Positions 20,101 through 28,231 of a DNA stretch of 64,000 nucleotides are shown here, one piece after another; position 1 is the first letter of the stretch, and every line of letters starts with the position of its first letter. Location: NCBI RefSeq assembly GCF_000482865.1, contig NZ_KI519517.1, positions 188,548-252,547 of the forward strand, in the 5' to 3' direction. Position numbers and translations under genes: made by a program. Origin of the DNA: Actinokineospora inagensis DSM 44258. GTDB lineage: Bacteria; Actinomycetota; Actinomycetes; Mycobacteriales; Pseudonocardiaceae. The notes below the pieces were generated by a model. It was not told where the DNA came from. It searched no databases and saw nothing but the letters and a program-made list of their open reading frames with translations.

Positions 20101-20308
20101 GACCACCGACTACCAGTCACCGAAGACGCTGACGGTCGAGGTCTCCTACGACAGCGGCAAGACCTGGACCAAGGTCCCGGTCTTCTTCAACACCGCCCTC
20201 CTGCACCACCCCAACGCGACCGGCACGGTCTCCCTCCGCGCCGTCGCCACGGACAAGGCGGGCCAGACCGTCGAACTGACCGTGCTCGACGCGTACAAGC
20301 TCCGCTGA
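17102..20308 (+). CDS. Secreted subtilisin-like serine protease (S8)
   Basis: 1068 residues. The start is fixed by GGAGGAAC just before ATG 17102. Signal peptide: RRRTTARAARAA then a hydrophobic stretch ending APAEAAG. A pro-region leads to the S8 domain with Asp in VAVLDSGVDTTHPD, His in GHGTHLASII and Ser in GTSMAAAHVAG. The long C-terminal half (about 500 residues) contains beta-sandwich-like accessory modules. Exported peptidase. It starts 22 bases after the PKS stop and a strong hairpin follows, so it is probably the last gene of the sulfation/PKS operon. That is unusual for a general exoprotease; a role in maturation or release of the product is possible but unsupported. Confidence 0.93.
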   Translation: MLTSRRRTTARAARAAIATVALGTVLSGVHLAPAEAAGAPATAWSHSVTLLTGDRVEVDALGNRSIHPAPNRQKTLFQYYERDGHHFVVPVDALAPLANGKLDERLFDIDTLLADKYDDAHTRTLPLIVTYQPGLAPAHLAGVASTMNLASINASAVAANRDGSAWAAVNTPGVRKIWLDGTRTPLLDKSALQIGAPTAWQAGYTGKGVTVAVLDSGVDTTHPDLTTQVAAEKNFTDSPDGLDWIGHGTHLASIIAGTGAKYKGIANGATLLDGKIFDDDGMSRDSWIIAGMQWAADQGAKIVNLSLGMNDLPDTDPLEDAVNTISAQKGTLFVVAAGNDGLNGGGTVGSPASADAALAVGAVDRADKVTIWSSRGPRIGDGAVKPDITAPGLAIVAARSAQSQGDGQYVAETGTSMAAAHVAGAAAVLAQQHPDWTGEQLKDVLMASAKPGAQQTIFQEGAGRVDVAAAITQAVSASPASVQMGVERLPDTGGQTFTKTVTYRNTGTADTTLDLKVGMLDPNGKASTVLSVSPAHLSVPAGGTATATYTANPAAANVQGLYPGIVTATGPNGTVRTPFVWGRSVQTYEITVPQTGLDGQPAVNSTVTFVSKAAGAKQYPVPPSGRLRLPAGDYSINSVLIGDEVNWLFQPTFTVTGDATVAIDFRQTKRLTITPPTRDATGTFADVALSYGDYATGIAGTDLTRTSTGTVGAPIAGTALTTKIQTQWVADNGDFYGLAYFGHGSLPNGLDKHPSKRDLAHVRADLRTTIAGHNGLRGAFPFPTAGSVLDSSPGYQTYALPHVRDEYYTTEADGAAWTTELIQTAPGSTTAEDTILSPLRRYQAGRGYTETFNQGVFAPAFPLVPKGQSFVGRNKDAIHASMSLFGDASGNAGNGSLSSTVTSLYRNDTKVGDWTNPTPATFNVPADEGTYRLTADAVRTPGTGDASTHVTAAWTFKSSHTDADTALPISTLRVLAPVDANNSAAKDKLFVIPFALQPQATTDYQSPKTLTVEVSYDSGKTWTKVPVFFNTALLHHPNATGTVSLRAVATDKAGQTVELTVLDAYKLR

Positions 20309-20330
20309 CCGGCTGATCGACCGATTGAGA

Positions 20331-20370
20331 TCACCCGGGTGGTCCCGTCTCCGGCGGGCCACCCGGGTGA
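20331..20370 (+). terminator. Hairpin after the subtilase gene
   Basis: Perfect 12-base inverted repeat (TCACCCGGGTGG at 20331-20342, complement at 20359-20370) with a 16-base loop, 22 bases after the subtilase stop. No T-run, as is common in GC-rich actinomycetes. Confidence 0.7.
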
Positions 20371-20391
20371 CGCCGGTAGCCACGCGCCGAG

Positions 20392-22518
20392 GTGCCGCAC
20401 GACACTGGCCGGGTGCCCACCGACCCGGAACGAACCTGCGCGGTGTGCGGCGCACCGCTGGAACCCGCGGGCGGTCGCGGTGGTCGACCGGCCCGCTACT
20501 GCTCGAACGCCTGCAGGCAGCGGGCTTTCCGTCTCCGCCTGGAGGCGGGGAACACCGTGCCGCCCGCGTCCAGTCCCGATCTGTTCGTCGGCAGGCGACG
20601 TGAACTGGCGCTGCTGGCCAGGAGTTTCCGGACCGGTCGCCTGGTCACGCTGACCGGGCCGCCCGGTGTGGGCAAGTCCCGGGTCGCCAGGGAGTTCGCA
20701 GGCTCGTTGACCGGTACCGCTGTTCACCTGCTCGGTCGAGATGTGTGTCCCGATGCCGCGAGCGTGGTCGGTCGCGGACGAACCCTGGTGGTGCTGGACG
20801 ATGGCGACGTCCCCGACCTCGTCGACGCCCTGCTTTCCCGGTTTCCCCGGTTGCGGGTGTTGGTCACCGGACGGGAACCCTTGTCCACCAAGGGAGAAGT
20901 GGTCATCCGGCTGGCCGGTCTCGCGCTTCCCAAGGGGCGCACCATGGCCGCGCTGCTCGCCTCCGGCGCGGGGAAGCTGTTCGCCGCGCGGGCGGTCTTC
21001 GCGATCACCGAGGACAACGCGGGGCAGATCGCCGACCTGTGCGGCCGACTGGACGGGTTGCCGCTGGCCATCGAGTCGGCGGCACGGCTGGCCGGGGACC
21101 GCGACCTGCGCGCCGCGATCGACCGGAGCTACCGGCTGCTGAGCACGGCCGAGCAGCGCGTGTTCCGCCAGCTCGGCGAACTGCCCGCCGAGTTCGACCG
21201 CACCATGGTCGGTGAGCCGTCCCTGTTGCCCGCGTTGGTGGCGAAGTCGTTGGTGGAGCACGCTTCTGGGCGGTACCGGCTGCTCAACACCATCCGCCGC
21301 CATGCCGCTGAGCGGTTGTCGGCCTGCGGGGAACAGGGAGCCGTGCGGGACTGGTTGGCGGACAAGCTCGTCGAGGTGGTCGCGGGCCGGGTGAGTTGCT
21401 TGACCTTCGACGGTTCCGGTCTCTCTGAGGCGGCACTCGCGGCCGCGGTCGAGCACACCACGACCGATGACCGCCATGTGGTGCTGGCGGTCGCGCTGGC
21501 TCGGTTGCGGTGGGTCCGGCACCAGGTCGCCGACATCGACCTCCTCCGTCGCGCGATCGCGCTGGGACCGGACGGTGACCACCACAGCGACGCGTTGACC
21601 ACCCTCGCTTGGTTCACCACACTCGATCGCGACCACGACACCGCTGTGGGGCTGGCGCAAGCGGCCGCTCGTCGGGGCACAGGTGAACAGTTGACGCGCG
21701 CTCTCGACGTCCTCGGGCGGGTCCACCTGTTTCGCGGGGACTGCGCGCAGGCCGTCATGGCTTATCGCGGTTGTCTGCACCACGCGAGTCCAGGGGATCG
21801 GTTGTGGTGTTCGCGCGGGCTGGCGTGGGCTTTGTTGTTGGCAGGCGCGGAGGACGAGGCGGCGGCCATCATCGGCCAGGCGTTGGACATCCCGACCCCG
21901 ATGCCCACGCGCACCTGGGGAGCGCTCACGCACACGGATGGGCTGCTGAGGTTGGCCGGTGGTGATCTCGAAGGGGCGGAGACCAGGTTCACCGCCGCGT
22001 TGCGGGCGACGGCCGCCTACCGGTGCGACACGGCGTACTGCGTCGAGTCGCTGGCCATGGTCGCCGCCGTACGCGACGACCACTACCGCGCGCTGATCCT
22101 GTTCACCGGTGCCGCCGGGTTGCGGGCTTCCCACGATCTGGACGTCGAACCGGACTGGCGGCGACGCGTCGAGTCCACAATGGAGTTGTCGCGACTGGCG
22201 CTGGGGTCGGCGCGGGCGTCGGCGTCGGCGGCTTTCGGTCGCGCGTTGACCCCGGAGCAGTTGGTCGCGCACGCCGCGCCGGACTGGTCCGGTGGGCCCG
22301 TGACCGCCGCAGGCCCGTCCGGCCACCCGTTGACCGGCCGCGAACTGGAGGTGACCGCGCTGGTGGCGGCCGGGTTGACCAACCGGCAGATCGCGGTGCG
22401 GCTGCGGATCTCGGTCAACACGGTGAAAACGCACCTCGCGGGCATCGGGAACAAGTTGGACCTGCGTTCCCGCACCAGGATCGCGGTCTGGTACGCCGCG
22501 GCCGAGCGGGTTTCGTAA
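20392..22518 (+). CDS. LuxR-family regulator with N-terminal zinc-ribbon and ATPase domain
   Basis: 708 residues from GTG 20392 (GTG 20413 is an alternative). The first ~45 residues hold CAVCGAPL and ARYCSNACRQRAFR, a four-Cys zinc-ribbon-like head seen on some actinobacterial regulators. Then a P-loop ATPase (GPPGVGKSRVA; LVVLDDGD), a helical TPR-like middle, and a C-terminal LuxR helix-turn-helix (LTGRELEVTALVAAGLTNRQ... NTVKTHL). Cytosolic DNA-binding activator. It sits just upstream of the P450/A-PCP/thioesterase cassette on the same strand and is the likely pathway-specific regulator for it (inference). Confidence 0.87.
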   Translation: MPHDTGRVPTDPERTCAVCGAPLEPAGGRGGRPARYCSNACRQRAFRLRLEAGNTVPPASSPDLFVGRRRELALLARSFRTGRLVTLTGPPGVGKSRVAREFAGSLTGTAVHLLGRDVCPDAASVVGRGRTLVVLDDGDVPDLVDALLSRFPRLRVLVTGREPLSTKGEVVIRLAGLALPKGRTMAALLASGAGKLFAARAVFAITEDNAGQIADLCGRLDGLPLAIESAARLAGDRDLRAAIDRSYRLLSTAEQRVFRQLGELPAEFDRTMVGEPSLLPALVAKSLVEHASGRYRLLNTIRRHAAERLSACGEQGAVRDWLADKLVEVVAGRVSCLTFDGSGLSEAALAAAVEHTTTDDRHVVLAVALARLRWVRHQVADIDLLRRAIALGPDGDHHSDALTTLAWFTTLDRDHDTAVGLAQAAARRGTGEQLTRALDVLGRVHLFRGDCAQAVMAYRGCLHHASPGDRLWCSRGLAWALLLAGAEDEAAAIIGQALDIPTPMPTRTWGALTHTDGLLRLAGGDLEGAETRFTAALRATAAYRCDTAYCVESLAMVAAVRDDHYRALILFTGAAGLRASHDLDVEPDWRRRVESTMELSRLALGSARASASAAFGRALTPEQLVAHAAPDWSGGPVTAAGPSGHPLTGRELEVTALVAAGLTNRQIAVRLRISVNTVKTHLAGIGNKLDLRSRTRIAVWYAAAERVS

Positions 22519-22650
22519 CGCCCGTCGGGCCGGTCGACGGCTGGGGGAGGTCCGCCGCCCGCCCGCCCGGCGAGGATGGGGGGAGTCCGGGCGGGGCCGG
22601 GCACCGTCCACACCGGACGAACCGGTCTCCTGCCGAACCCGGAGAAACCC

Positions 22651-24258
22651 ATGACACCGCAGCAGATCAACGCCGCCCGACGAGCGGCGGCCTGCCCCCG
22701 CGAGCTGAGCGTCTTCTCGCTCACCGCCCGCGGCGGCGAGGAGCGGGCCAGGGCCCTGTTCCGCGCCCTGGCCGACCGCGGCCCGGTGCACTGGGACCCG
22801 TACGTGGCCGCCTGGCTGGTCTGCGGCCCAACCGAGGCCGCCGCCGTCCTCGCCGACCCCCGCTTCTCCGCCCACCGCGCCTCCTACACCGCCACTGAAC
22901 CCGCCGCCAAGCCCGCCAAGCCCACCGCGTCCGCCGCCACTGCGTCCGCCGTCACTGAACCCGCCGTCACCGCATCGATCGAACCCGCCGTCACCGAGCC
23001 CACTGCCGATCCCGTCGATCCCGCCGCTGTCGAGCCCGTTGAGTCCACCGCCACCGTCGCGTCTGCGGCCACCGCGTCCACCGTCGCTGAACCCGCCGCC
23101 GAGCCTGTCGAGTCCGCCGTCACCAGGCCCACCGCCACCGTCGCGTCCGCGTCCACCGTCGCTGAACCCGCCGTCACCGAGCCCGTTGAGTCCGCTGTCA
23201 CCAGGCCCACCGTCACCGCGTCGATCGCGTCCACGGCTGCCGCCACCGTGCCCACGGCCACCGCGTCGATCGAGCCCGCCGTCACCGCGTCCACTGCCAC
23301 TGGACCCGCACCCACCGCACCCACCGAGCCCACCGAGCCCGGCGCCACCGACCTGGATGCCATGGCGGCGCGGATGATGCTGTCCACCGACGGCCCCGAC
23401 CACCAGCGGTTGCGCAGGCTGGTGCAGGTCGTGCTGTCCCCCCGCCGCATCCGCGCCCTCGAACCGTGGATGCGTGAACTGGCCGCCGAACTGCTCCCCG
23501 CCGCGCCGGTCACCCTCGACTTCGCCGGGGTCGCCGCCGCGTTTCCCCTGCGCGTCCTCGGCCGCCTGCTCGGCCTCCCCGACGAAGACCTCCCGCTGCT
23601 GCGCGCCGGTTCCGACGCCATCACCGACATCGTCGGCGGCCTCAACCCCGCCACGGACGCCACGGTCCTCGCCCGAGCACGAGCCCTGCACGCCTACGCC
23701 ATCGATCTCGTCCACTCCCGCCGCGCCACCCCCACCGAGGACGGCGCCACCGCCTTCATCACCGCCGCCGCCGACCTGCCCGACGAGGACATCGCCGCCA
23801 ACCTGGTCATGCTCATCGCCTCCGGCCACCAAACCATGCCCGGTTTCCTCACGCTTTCCCTGCACCACGCCCTCGACAACCCCGGCACCCCGCCCCACAC
23901 CGTCCCCGAAGCCCTCGCCCACACCACTCCCTCCCGCTTCGTCGGCCGGGTCGCCACCACCCGCGCCACCCTGGCGGGCCACCAGATCGAACCCGGCGAC
24001 TCGGTGCTGGTCCTCCTCGCCTCCGCCAACTGGTCCGCCGACGCCCCACCCCCGGCCCGCCACCTCTCGTTCGGCATCGGCCCCCACCGCTGCGCGGGCG
24101 CCGCCATGGCGGAACTGGAGGCCACGGTCATGTTCGACCGCCTCGCCCAGGTCTGCCCGACGCGCGCCTCCGCCGAACCCGCCCCGCACAACGGAAATTC
24201 CAACCTGCCTGCCCTGACCAGCCTCCCCGTCACCCTGAACCCCACGGAGTCCCGATGA
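22651..24258 (+). CDS. Cytochrome P450-like protein with low-complexity insert, ExxR lost
   Basis: 535 residues from ATG 22651 (GGAGA six bases upstream). P450 landmarks: helix B end DPRFSAH, helix [15 protein letters not shown] and heme loop [10 protein letters not shown]. Three features are odd. About 153 residues of Ala/Thr/Val/Pro/Glu repeats ([25 protein letters not shown]) sit between helix B and helix C, replacing the substrate-facing BC loop. The helix K motif reads EALAH where EELLR is expected, so the ExxR arginine is absent. The I-helix reads ASGHQTM instead of AGxE/DTT. The remaining length matches a normal P450. It overlaps the A-PCP gene as ATGA, so it would act on the carrier-bound substrate if active; it may be a redox-dead relative. 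Confidence 0.85.
   Translation: MTPQQINAARRAAACPRELSVFSLTARGGEERARALFRALADRGPVHWDPYVAAWLVCGPTEAAAVLADPRFSAHRASYTATEPAAKPAKPTASAATASAVTEPAVTASIEPAVTEPTADPVDPAAVEPVESTATVASAATASTVAEPAAEPVESAVTRPTATVASASTVAEPAVTEPVESAVTRPTVTASIASTAAATVPTATASIEPAVTASTATGPAPTAPTEPTEPGATDLDAMAARMMLSTDGPDHQRLRRLVQVVLSPRRIRALEPWMRELAAELLPAAPVTLDFAGVAAAFPLRVLGRLLGLPDEDLPLLRAGSDAITDIVGGLNPATDATVLARARALHAYAIDLVHSRRATPTEDGATAFITAAADLPDEDIAANLVMLIASGHQTMPGFLTLSLHHALDNPGTPPHTVPEALAHTTPSRFVGRVATTRATLAGHQIEPGDSVLVLLASANWSADAPPPARHLSFGIGPHRCAGAAMAELEATVMFDRLAQVCPTRASAEPAPHNGNSNLPALTSLPVTLNPTESR
22890..23350 (+). repeat. In-frame low-complexity repeat tract inside the P450 gene
   Basis: About 460 bases built from short GCC/ACC/GTC/GAA-CCC units that keep the reading frame. 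Two consecutive units of roughly 80 bases (23053-23136 and 23137 onward) encode [15 protein letters not shown]...ESAVTRPT and [13 protein letters not shown]...ESAVTRPT. Smaller units encode ASIEPAVT several times. The pattern suggests expansion by slippage or unequal crossing-over. Confidence 0.85.
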
Positions 24259-25910
24259 CCGTCCTGAACCCCGTGCTGGACCCCTTGGCGGCCTCCGTGG
24301 TCGACCGCGTCCTGGACCACGTCCGCGCGAACCCAGACCAGACGTGCCTGCGCGGGCCGGACGGCGAGATCACCTATCGTCAACTCGACGCGGTGTCCCA
24401 ATCCGTCGCGGACCTGTTGGCCGAGCACGGTGTGACACCAGGGGAGATCGTGGCCATCGACGCGCCGCGGTCGGCATTGGTGATCTGCCTGGCGTTGGGG
24501 GTGTGGCGGGCGGGGGCGGCGTTCCTGCTGTTCGACCCGGTGCAGCCGCCCGCTCGCCGTGCCGAGTTGCTGGCGGACGCGAGGGTGCGGTTGCGGCTGG
24601 GTGTCAACGGGACGCAACCCGAGGTTGACGTGGTCGGCACCGATCCGGTCCCGGTCCCGGCGGACCTCGCCTACGTGGTCTACACCTCCGGCTCGACCGG
24701 TGCCCCCAAGGGAGTCCTGGTCCCGCACCGGGGTGTGCCGCAGATCGTGACCATGGGGGAGCACGGGTTCGGCATCGCGGCCACCGACCGGTTCGCGATG
24801 CTGGCGCCGCTGCACGTCGAGGCGGCCGTGTTCGAGTTCGCGGTGCCGCTGGCGATCGGGGCGCGGGTGGAGGTGCCGGAACCGGGCGCCGTGCTGACGG
24901 ACTTCCTGCGCGAGCGCGAGGTCACCGCCCTGGTCACCACCCCGACCCGGCTGGCCGACCTCGACCCGGCCGAACTCCCCGGACTGCGCCTTGTGATCAG
25001 CGCGGGGGAGGAGTTGACACCGGAACTGGCCCGGGTGTGGGCGAACGGCAGGCGGCTGGTCAACGGGTACGGCATCACCGAGGTCACCATCTGCAGCGCG
25101 TTCGCCGTCATCCCGCCCGACGTCCGCCGCGTCCCCATCGGCAAGCCCATCGCCCCCGACGCGGTCCGGGTGCTCGACGACGAACTACGACCGGTCGCCC
25201 CCGGTGGTCAGGGCGAGATGTACCTGGGCGGCCTCGGGGTCACCGCGGGCTACCTGGGTCAACCGGAGCTGACCGCGAAGTGGTTCGTCGAGGTCGACGG
25301 CGAGGTCCTCTACAAGTCCGGGGACTACGCGGAGATCGACGCCGACGGGGTCCTCTACTTCACCGGCCGCCGCGACGACCAGGTCCAGATCGGCGGCTAC
25401 CGCGTCGAACCCGGCGAGGCGCGGGCCGTCCTGCACGGTCACCCCTCGGTGCACGACTGCGCCGTCATCGCCCGTGACCAGCGGCTGATCGCCTACGTCG
25501 TCCCGCACGGCACGCCCGCGCCCGCCGCCGCCCTGCGCGACTGGCTGTCCGAGCGGCTGCCCGCGTACCTCGTGCCCACCCGGTACGTCGACGTGCCCGA
25601 ACTTCCCCGCACCGCCTGGGGGAAGGTCGACCAGCAGGCCCTGCCCGAGCCGGAGTCGCTGGCGGGCGCGGCCGCCGCGTCCCCGCTGGAAGCCGAGGTG
25701 GCCGCGGTTGTCGGTGACCTGCTGGACGGTCAACCCGTTGGCGCGGAACGGTTCGACGAGGACCTGTTCCTGCTCGGGATGACCTCGGTGCTGGTGGCCC
25801 GGCTGATCCGCCGGGTGGACACCGAGCTCGGGGTGCGGCTCAGCCCGGTCGACGTGTTCGAGCACCCCACGGTCCGCGAACTGGCCGAGATCGTGGCGGC
25901 GGCCCGATGA
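24255..25910 (+). CDS. Stand-alone NRPS adenylation-PCP didomain
   Basis: 551 residues. Adenylation domain: A3 YTSGSTGAPKG, A5 NGYGITEVT, A7 YKSGDYAEI, A8 GRRDDQVQIGGYRVEPGE, A10 lysine in WGKVDQ. PCP Ser in LGMTSVLVARL. Manual alignment to the GrsA phenylalanine pocket gives roughly E-A-F-T-I-A-G-I-C-K, close to the Phe code but with Glu in place of the Asp that normally holds the alpha-amino group, so the substrate is uncertain (perhaps an aromatic or beta-amino acid). No condensation domain. Coupled by four-base overlaps to the P450-like gene before and the thioesterase after; this trio resembles NikQ-NikP1-NikP2, which make a beta-hydroxy amino acid on a carrier. Confidence 0.92.
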   Translation: MTVLNPVLDPLAASVVDRVLDHVRANPDQTCLRGPDGEITYRQLDAVSQSVADLLAEHGVTPGEIVAIDAPRSALVICLALGVWRAGAAFLLFDPVQPPARRAELLADARVRLRLGVNGTQPEVDVVGTDPVPVPADLAYVVYTSGSTGAPKGVLVPHRGVPQIVTMGEHGFGIAATDRFAMLAPLHVEAAVFEFAVPLAIGARVEVPEPGAVLTDFLREREVTALVTTPTRLADLDPAELPGLRLVISAGEELTPELARVWANGRRLVNGYGITEVTICSAFAVIPPDVRRVPIGKPIAPDAVRVLDDELRPVAPGGQGEMYLGGLGVTAGYLGQPELTAKWFVEVDGEVLYKSGDYAEIDADGVLYFTGRRDDQVQIGGYRVEPGEARAVLHGHPSVHDCAVIARDQRLIAYVVPHGTPAPAAALRDWLSERLPAYLVPTRYVDVPELPRTAWGKVDQQALPEPESLAGAAAASPLEAEVAAVVGDLLDGQPVGAERFDEDLFLLGMTSVLVARLIRRVDTELGVRLSPVDVFEHPTVRELAEIVAAAR

Positions 25911-26668
25911 CCGCGTGGTTCCCCCGCGTCGCCCCGCTCGACTCGGCCCGGGTCCGGCTGGTGTGCCTGGGCGGCGCGGGAACCGGCGCCTCGGAGTTCT
26001 CCTCCTGGCGGCTGCCCGACTGGGCGCAACTGTGGGCGGCGCTGCTCCCTGGCCGCGAACGCCGCATCCGCGAGACCCCCGCCGCCACGATGGCCGAACT
26101 CGCCGACCCCCTGGTCTTGCAGCTCCCCAGCGACAACACCCCGTGGGTGATCTACGGCCACAGCTTCGGCGCGCTCGTCGGCTACGAACTCGCCCACCGA
26201 GCCGAGTCCCGCGGCCTCCCCCTCGCGGGCCTGGTCGTCGCCGGTTCCGTCCCACCCCACCTGCAAGCCGCCCGCGCCCCGGTCACCACCGACGACGACG
26301 AAACCCTCCTGCGCTGGGTCCTCGACACCGGCGGCGCCGACCCCGACCTCCTGTCCGACCACCGTTTCGCCACCTGGCTGGCCGAAGACCTCCGCACAAC
26401 CCTCCGCATCCGCCGCGCCTACCCCGCCGCCCTCCCCCCACCCCTGACCTGCCCCATCCTCACCCTCGGCGGTGCCAACGACCCCAACGCCACAGCGGCC
26501 GACCTGGAACACTGGCAGCACTACACCGTCGGCAAGTTCACCCGACGCGAGATCGGCGAGGGCCACTTCTTCCCGCGTACGTCGCGGGTTGCGGTAGTGG
26601 CGGAGGTGGTCGCGTTTGTGGATGAGGTGCTTGGCAGTGGGCCGGGTGCGTGTTCCAGCTTCCGGTAA
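25907..26668 (+). CDS. Type II thioesterase
   Basis: 253 residues, alpha/beta hydrolase of the RifR/GrsT group: nucleophile elbow YGHSFGALVGYEL, catalytic His in EGHFFPRTS, Asp in GGANDPNA. Such enzymes release amino acids or wrong acyl groups from carrier proteins. In the P450/A-PCP cassette it would free the (modified) amino acid from the PCP. It overlaps the A-PCP stop as ATGA. Its last ~33 codons are present a second time at 26959-27060 (ends ...VDEAITSGPGARSGLR), part of a local duplication. Confidence 0.9.
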   Translation: MTAWFPRVAPLDSARVRLVCLGGAGTGASEFSSWRLPDWAQLWAALLPGRERRIRETPAATMAELADPLVLQLPSDNTPWVIYGHSFGALVGYELAHRAESRGLPLAGLVVAGSVPPHLQAARAPVTTDDDETLLRWVLDTGGADPDLLSDHRFATWLAEDLRTTLRIRRAYPAALPPPLTCPILTLGGANDPNATAADLEHWQHYTVGKFTRREIGEGHFFPRTSRVAVVAEVVAFVDEVLGSGPGACSSFR

Positions 26669-26955
26669 GCAGGCCCTCCCACGTCGTCAGATCCTCGACA
26701 ACGGTGGCCGAGCCGTCCTCACCTGGCTCGACGCGGGCCAACCCCACCGCCACCCGCATCCACCACACAATCCGAGCCGCCATCGAAGCAGCCCCTCTGT
26801 CCACAGTGGAGTATTTACTCCTCGCCGAAGCCCGCCCGGCCCCCACCCCACTCCTCCCTCGACAACCCGCGTTTCGCGCTATCGTCGGAATTTGACTGGC
26901 CCCGGCCCCCGGTCGGAGTCCGGTGGGGGTTGGCGTCAAGGGCTCGATCGGGTGG
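26561..26955 (+). repeat. Collapsed left copy of a tandemly duplicated block
   Basis: This stretch is a mosaic of pieces that recur in the same order downstream: thioesterase/P450 tails (26561-26706, like 26959-27104), a TetR 3' end (26712-26812, like 28700-28810), promoter-like sequence (26846-26893, like 29083-29133) and an exact 41-base string (26915-26955, same as 31154-31194). It reads as a deleted copy of the block 26959-31194. No gene of its own. Confidence 0.75.
26712..26812 (+). pseudogene. TetR 3'-end remnant
   Basis: Copy of the last ~35 codons of the TetR gene at 28232-28813 (same CTCACCTGGCTCGACG string and same end near GTGGAG), with a short internal deletion that breaks the frame and no N-terminal DNA-binding part. 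Confidence 0.75.
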
Positions 26956-27022
26956 GGCGGCCACTTCTTCCCGCGTGTGTCGCGGGTAGTGGTGCTGGTC
27001 GGGGAGTTTGTGGATGAGGCGA

Positions 27023-28180
27023 TTACCAGTGGACCGGGAGCGCGGTCAGGCCTCCGGTGAGCACGTTCTCCCGCATCGTCAGGTTCTCGATGGCGGTGGC
27101 CAGGCGGAGGGTGGGGAAGCGGGTGGCCAGTTGGGTGAAGACCGCGCGTAGTTCGAGGCGGGCCAGTGGGGCGCCGATGCAGTAGCGGGCGCCGTGGCCG
27201 AAGGTGAGGTGGTTGGCCGGGCGGGTGAACTGGACGGCGTCCGGGTCGGGGAACACGGTCGGGTCGTGGTTGGCGGCGGTGGTGCTGAGCAGGACCAGGT
27301 CGCCGGTGTGGATGGCGGTGCCGTCGATCTCGAAGTCCGTGCGGGCGTAGCGGGGGATGCCGCTGCCACCGCGGACGGGGGAGCGCAGGATCTCCTCGAC
27401 GGCCTGGGGGACCAGGTCGGGGGTGTCGACGAGGGCCTGCCACTGGTCGAGGTTGGTCAGCAGCGTCACGGCGCCCAGGCCGATCTGGACGACGGTCGTC
27501 TCGTGGCCTGCGAACAGCAGCGTCATGGCCAGCATCGCCGCCTCGTGGTCGGGGATGTCGGTCAGCCGGGAGATCACGTCGTCACCGGGGTCGGCCCGTT
27601 TGCGGGCGACCAACTCCCTGCCGTATGCGAACAACGCTCCCAGGCCGCGCATCGAGCGGTCCCGGTCCCGGGTGTTGGCGGCGTCCTCGGTCCAGCCGCG
27701 GAACCGGTCGCGGTCGTCGTAGGGGACGCCGAGCAGTTCGCAGATCACCAGGACGGGCAGCGGTTCGGCGAGCCTGCGGTGTAGGTCGGCGGGTGGTCCG
27801 GCGGCTTCCAGGTCGTCCAGGAGTTCGGCGGTCAGCGCGTCGACCCGGGGCTGCAGCGCGCGGATGTGCCGGGGCGAGAAGTGCGGCTGGAGCAGTGCCC
27901 GCACCCGAGCCTGGTCGACCGGCTCGGTGTCGAAGTTGCCAAGCGGGCGGCCGAACAACGCCGAGTCCCCGGTCCGCGCCGCCCGCTCGGGGTCCGGGTG
28001 CGAACGCCCGAGACGGTCGTCGTCCAGCAGCCGCCGCACCCGGGCGTGCCCGGTGACCAGCCACGCCTCGTGCCCGACCGCCGTGCGCACCCGGTGCACG
28101 GCACCCGCCGACTGCAGCTCCCGCAACTCCGGCGGCATCGCCAACGGCCCCGGCTGTGCGAACGGTAACTGTGGGATCAC
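27023..28180 (-). CDS. Cytochrome P450
   Basis: 385 residues from GTG 28180 with AGAGGGGG upstream. Complete bacterial class I P450: I-helix FAGHETT, K-helix EEILR (ExxR intact), PERF-like region, heme loop FGHGARYCIG with Cys ligand and APLARLE. Hydroxylates or epoxidises a small substrate using ferredoxin-supplied electrons; no ferredoxin gene is adjacent. Divergent from a TetR gene with a palindrome between them, so probably repressed by it. Whether it belongs to the neighbouring biosynthetic cluster is unclear; its 3' end lies in the duplicated segment beside the thioesterase. Confidence 0.93.
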   Translation of the reverse strand: MIPQLPFAQPGPLAMPPELRELQSAGAVHRVRTAVGHEAWLVTGHARVRRLLDDDRLGRSHPDPERAARTGDSALFGRPLGNFDTEPVDQARVRALLQPHFSPRHIRALQPRVDALTAELLDDLEAAGPPADLHRRLAEPLPVLVICELLGVPYDDRDRFRGWTEDAANTRDRDRSMRGLGALFAYGRELVARKRADPGDDVISRLTDIPDHEAAMLAMTLLFAGHETTVVQIGLGAVTLLTNLDQWQALVDTPDLVPQAVEEILRSPVRGGSGIPRYARTDFEIDGTAIHTGDLVLLSTTAANHDPTVFPDPDAVQFTRPANHLTFGHGARYCIGAPLARLELRAVFTQLATRFPTLRLATAIENLTMRENVLTGGLTALPVHW

Positions 28181-28193
28181 GTGGTCTACCCCC

Positions 28194-28205
28194 TCTTGTA
28201 CAAGA
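28194..28205. promoter_or_regulatory. Palindrome between P450 and TetR genes
   Basis: Perfect 12-base palindrome TCTTGTACAAGA in the 51-base divergent gap. Size and position fit an operator for the adjacent TetR protein, which would control both genes. Confidence 0.6.
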
Positions 28206-28231
28206 TGACCTTAACAACATAGCCTCACCGG

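Noticed and set aside
23039-23377. Plus-strand Pro/Ser-rich frame in the P450 repeat tract
   Set aside because: It is an alternative frame of the same repeats; the frame continuous with helix B and helix C of the P450 is the coding one.
20146-24189. Long minus-strand frame of over 1300 codons opposite the LuxR and P450 genes
   Set aside because: Low-complexity Gly/Arg/Gln translation without motifs; it mirrors the coding strand of recognised genes.
26538-27443. Minus-strand frame ending HPIEPLTPTPTGL, also seen near 31160
   Set aside because: The shared peptide only reflects the 41-base DNA repeat; there is no start, motif or conserved length, so I treat it as a non-coding repeat.
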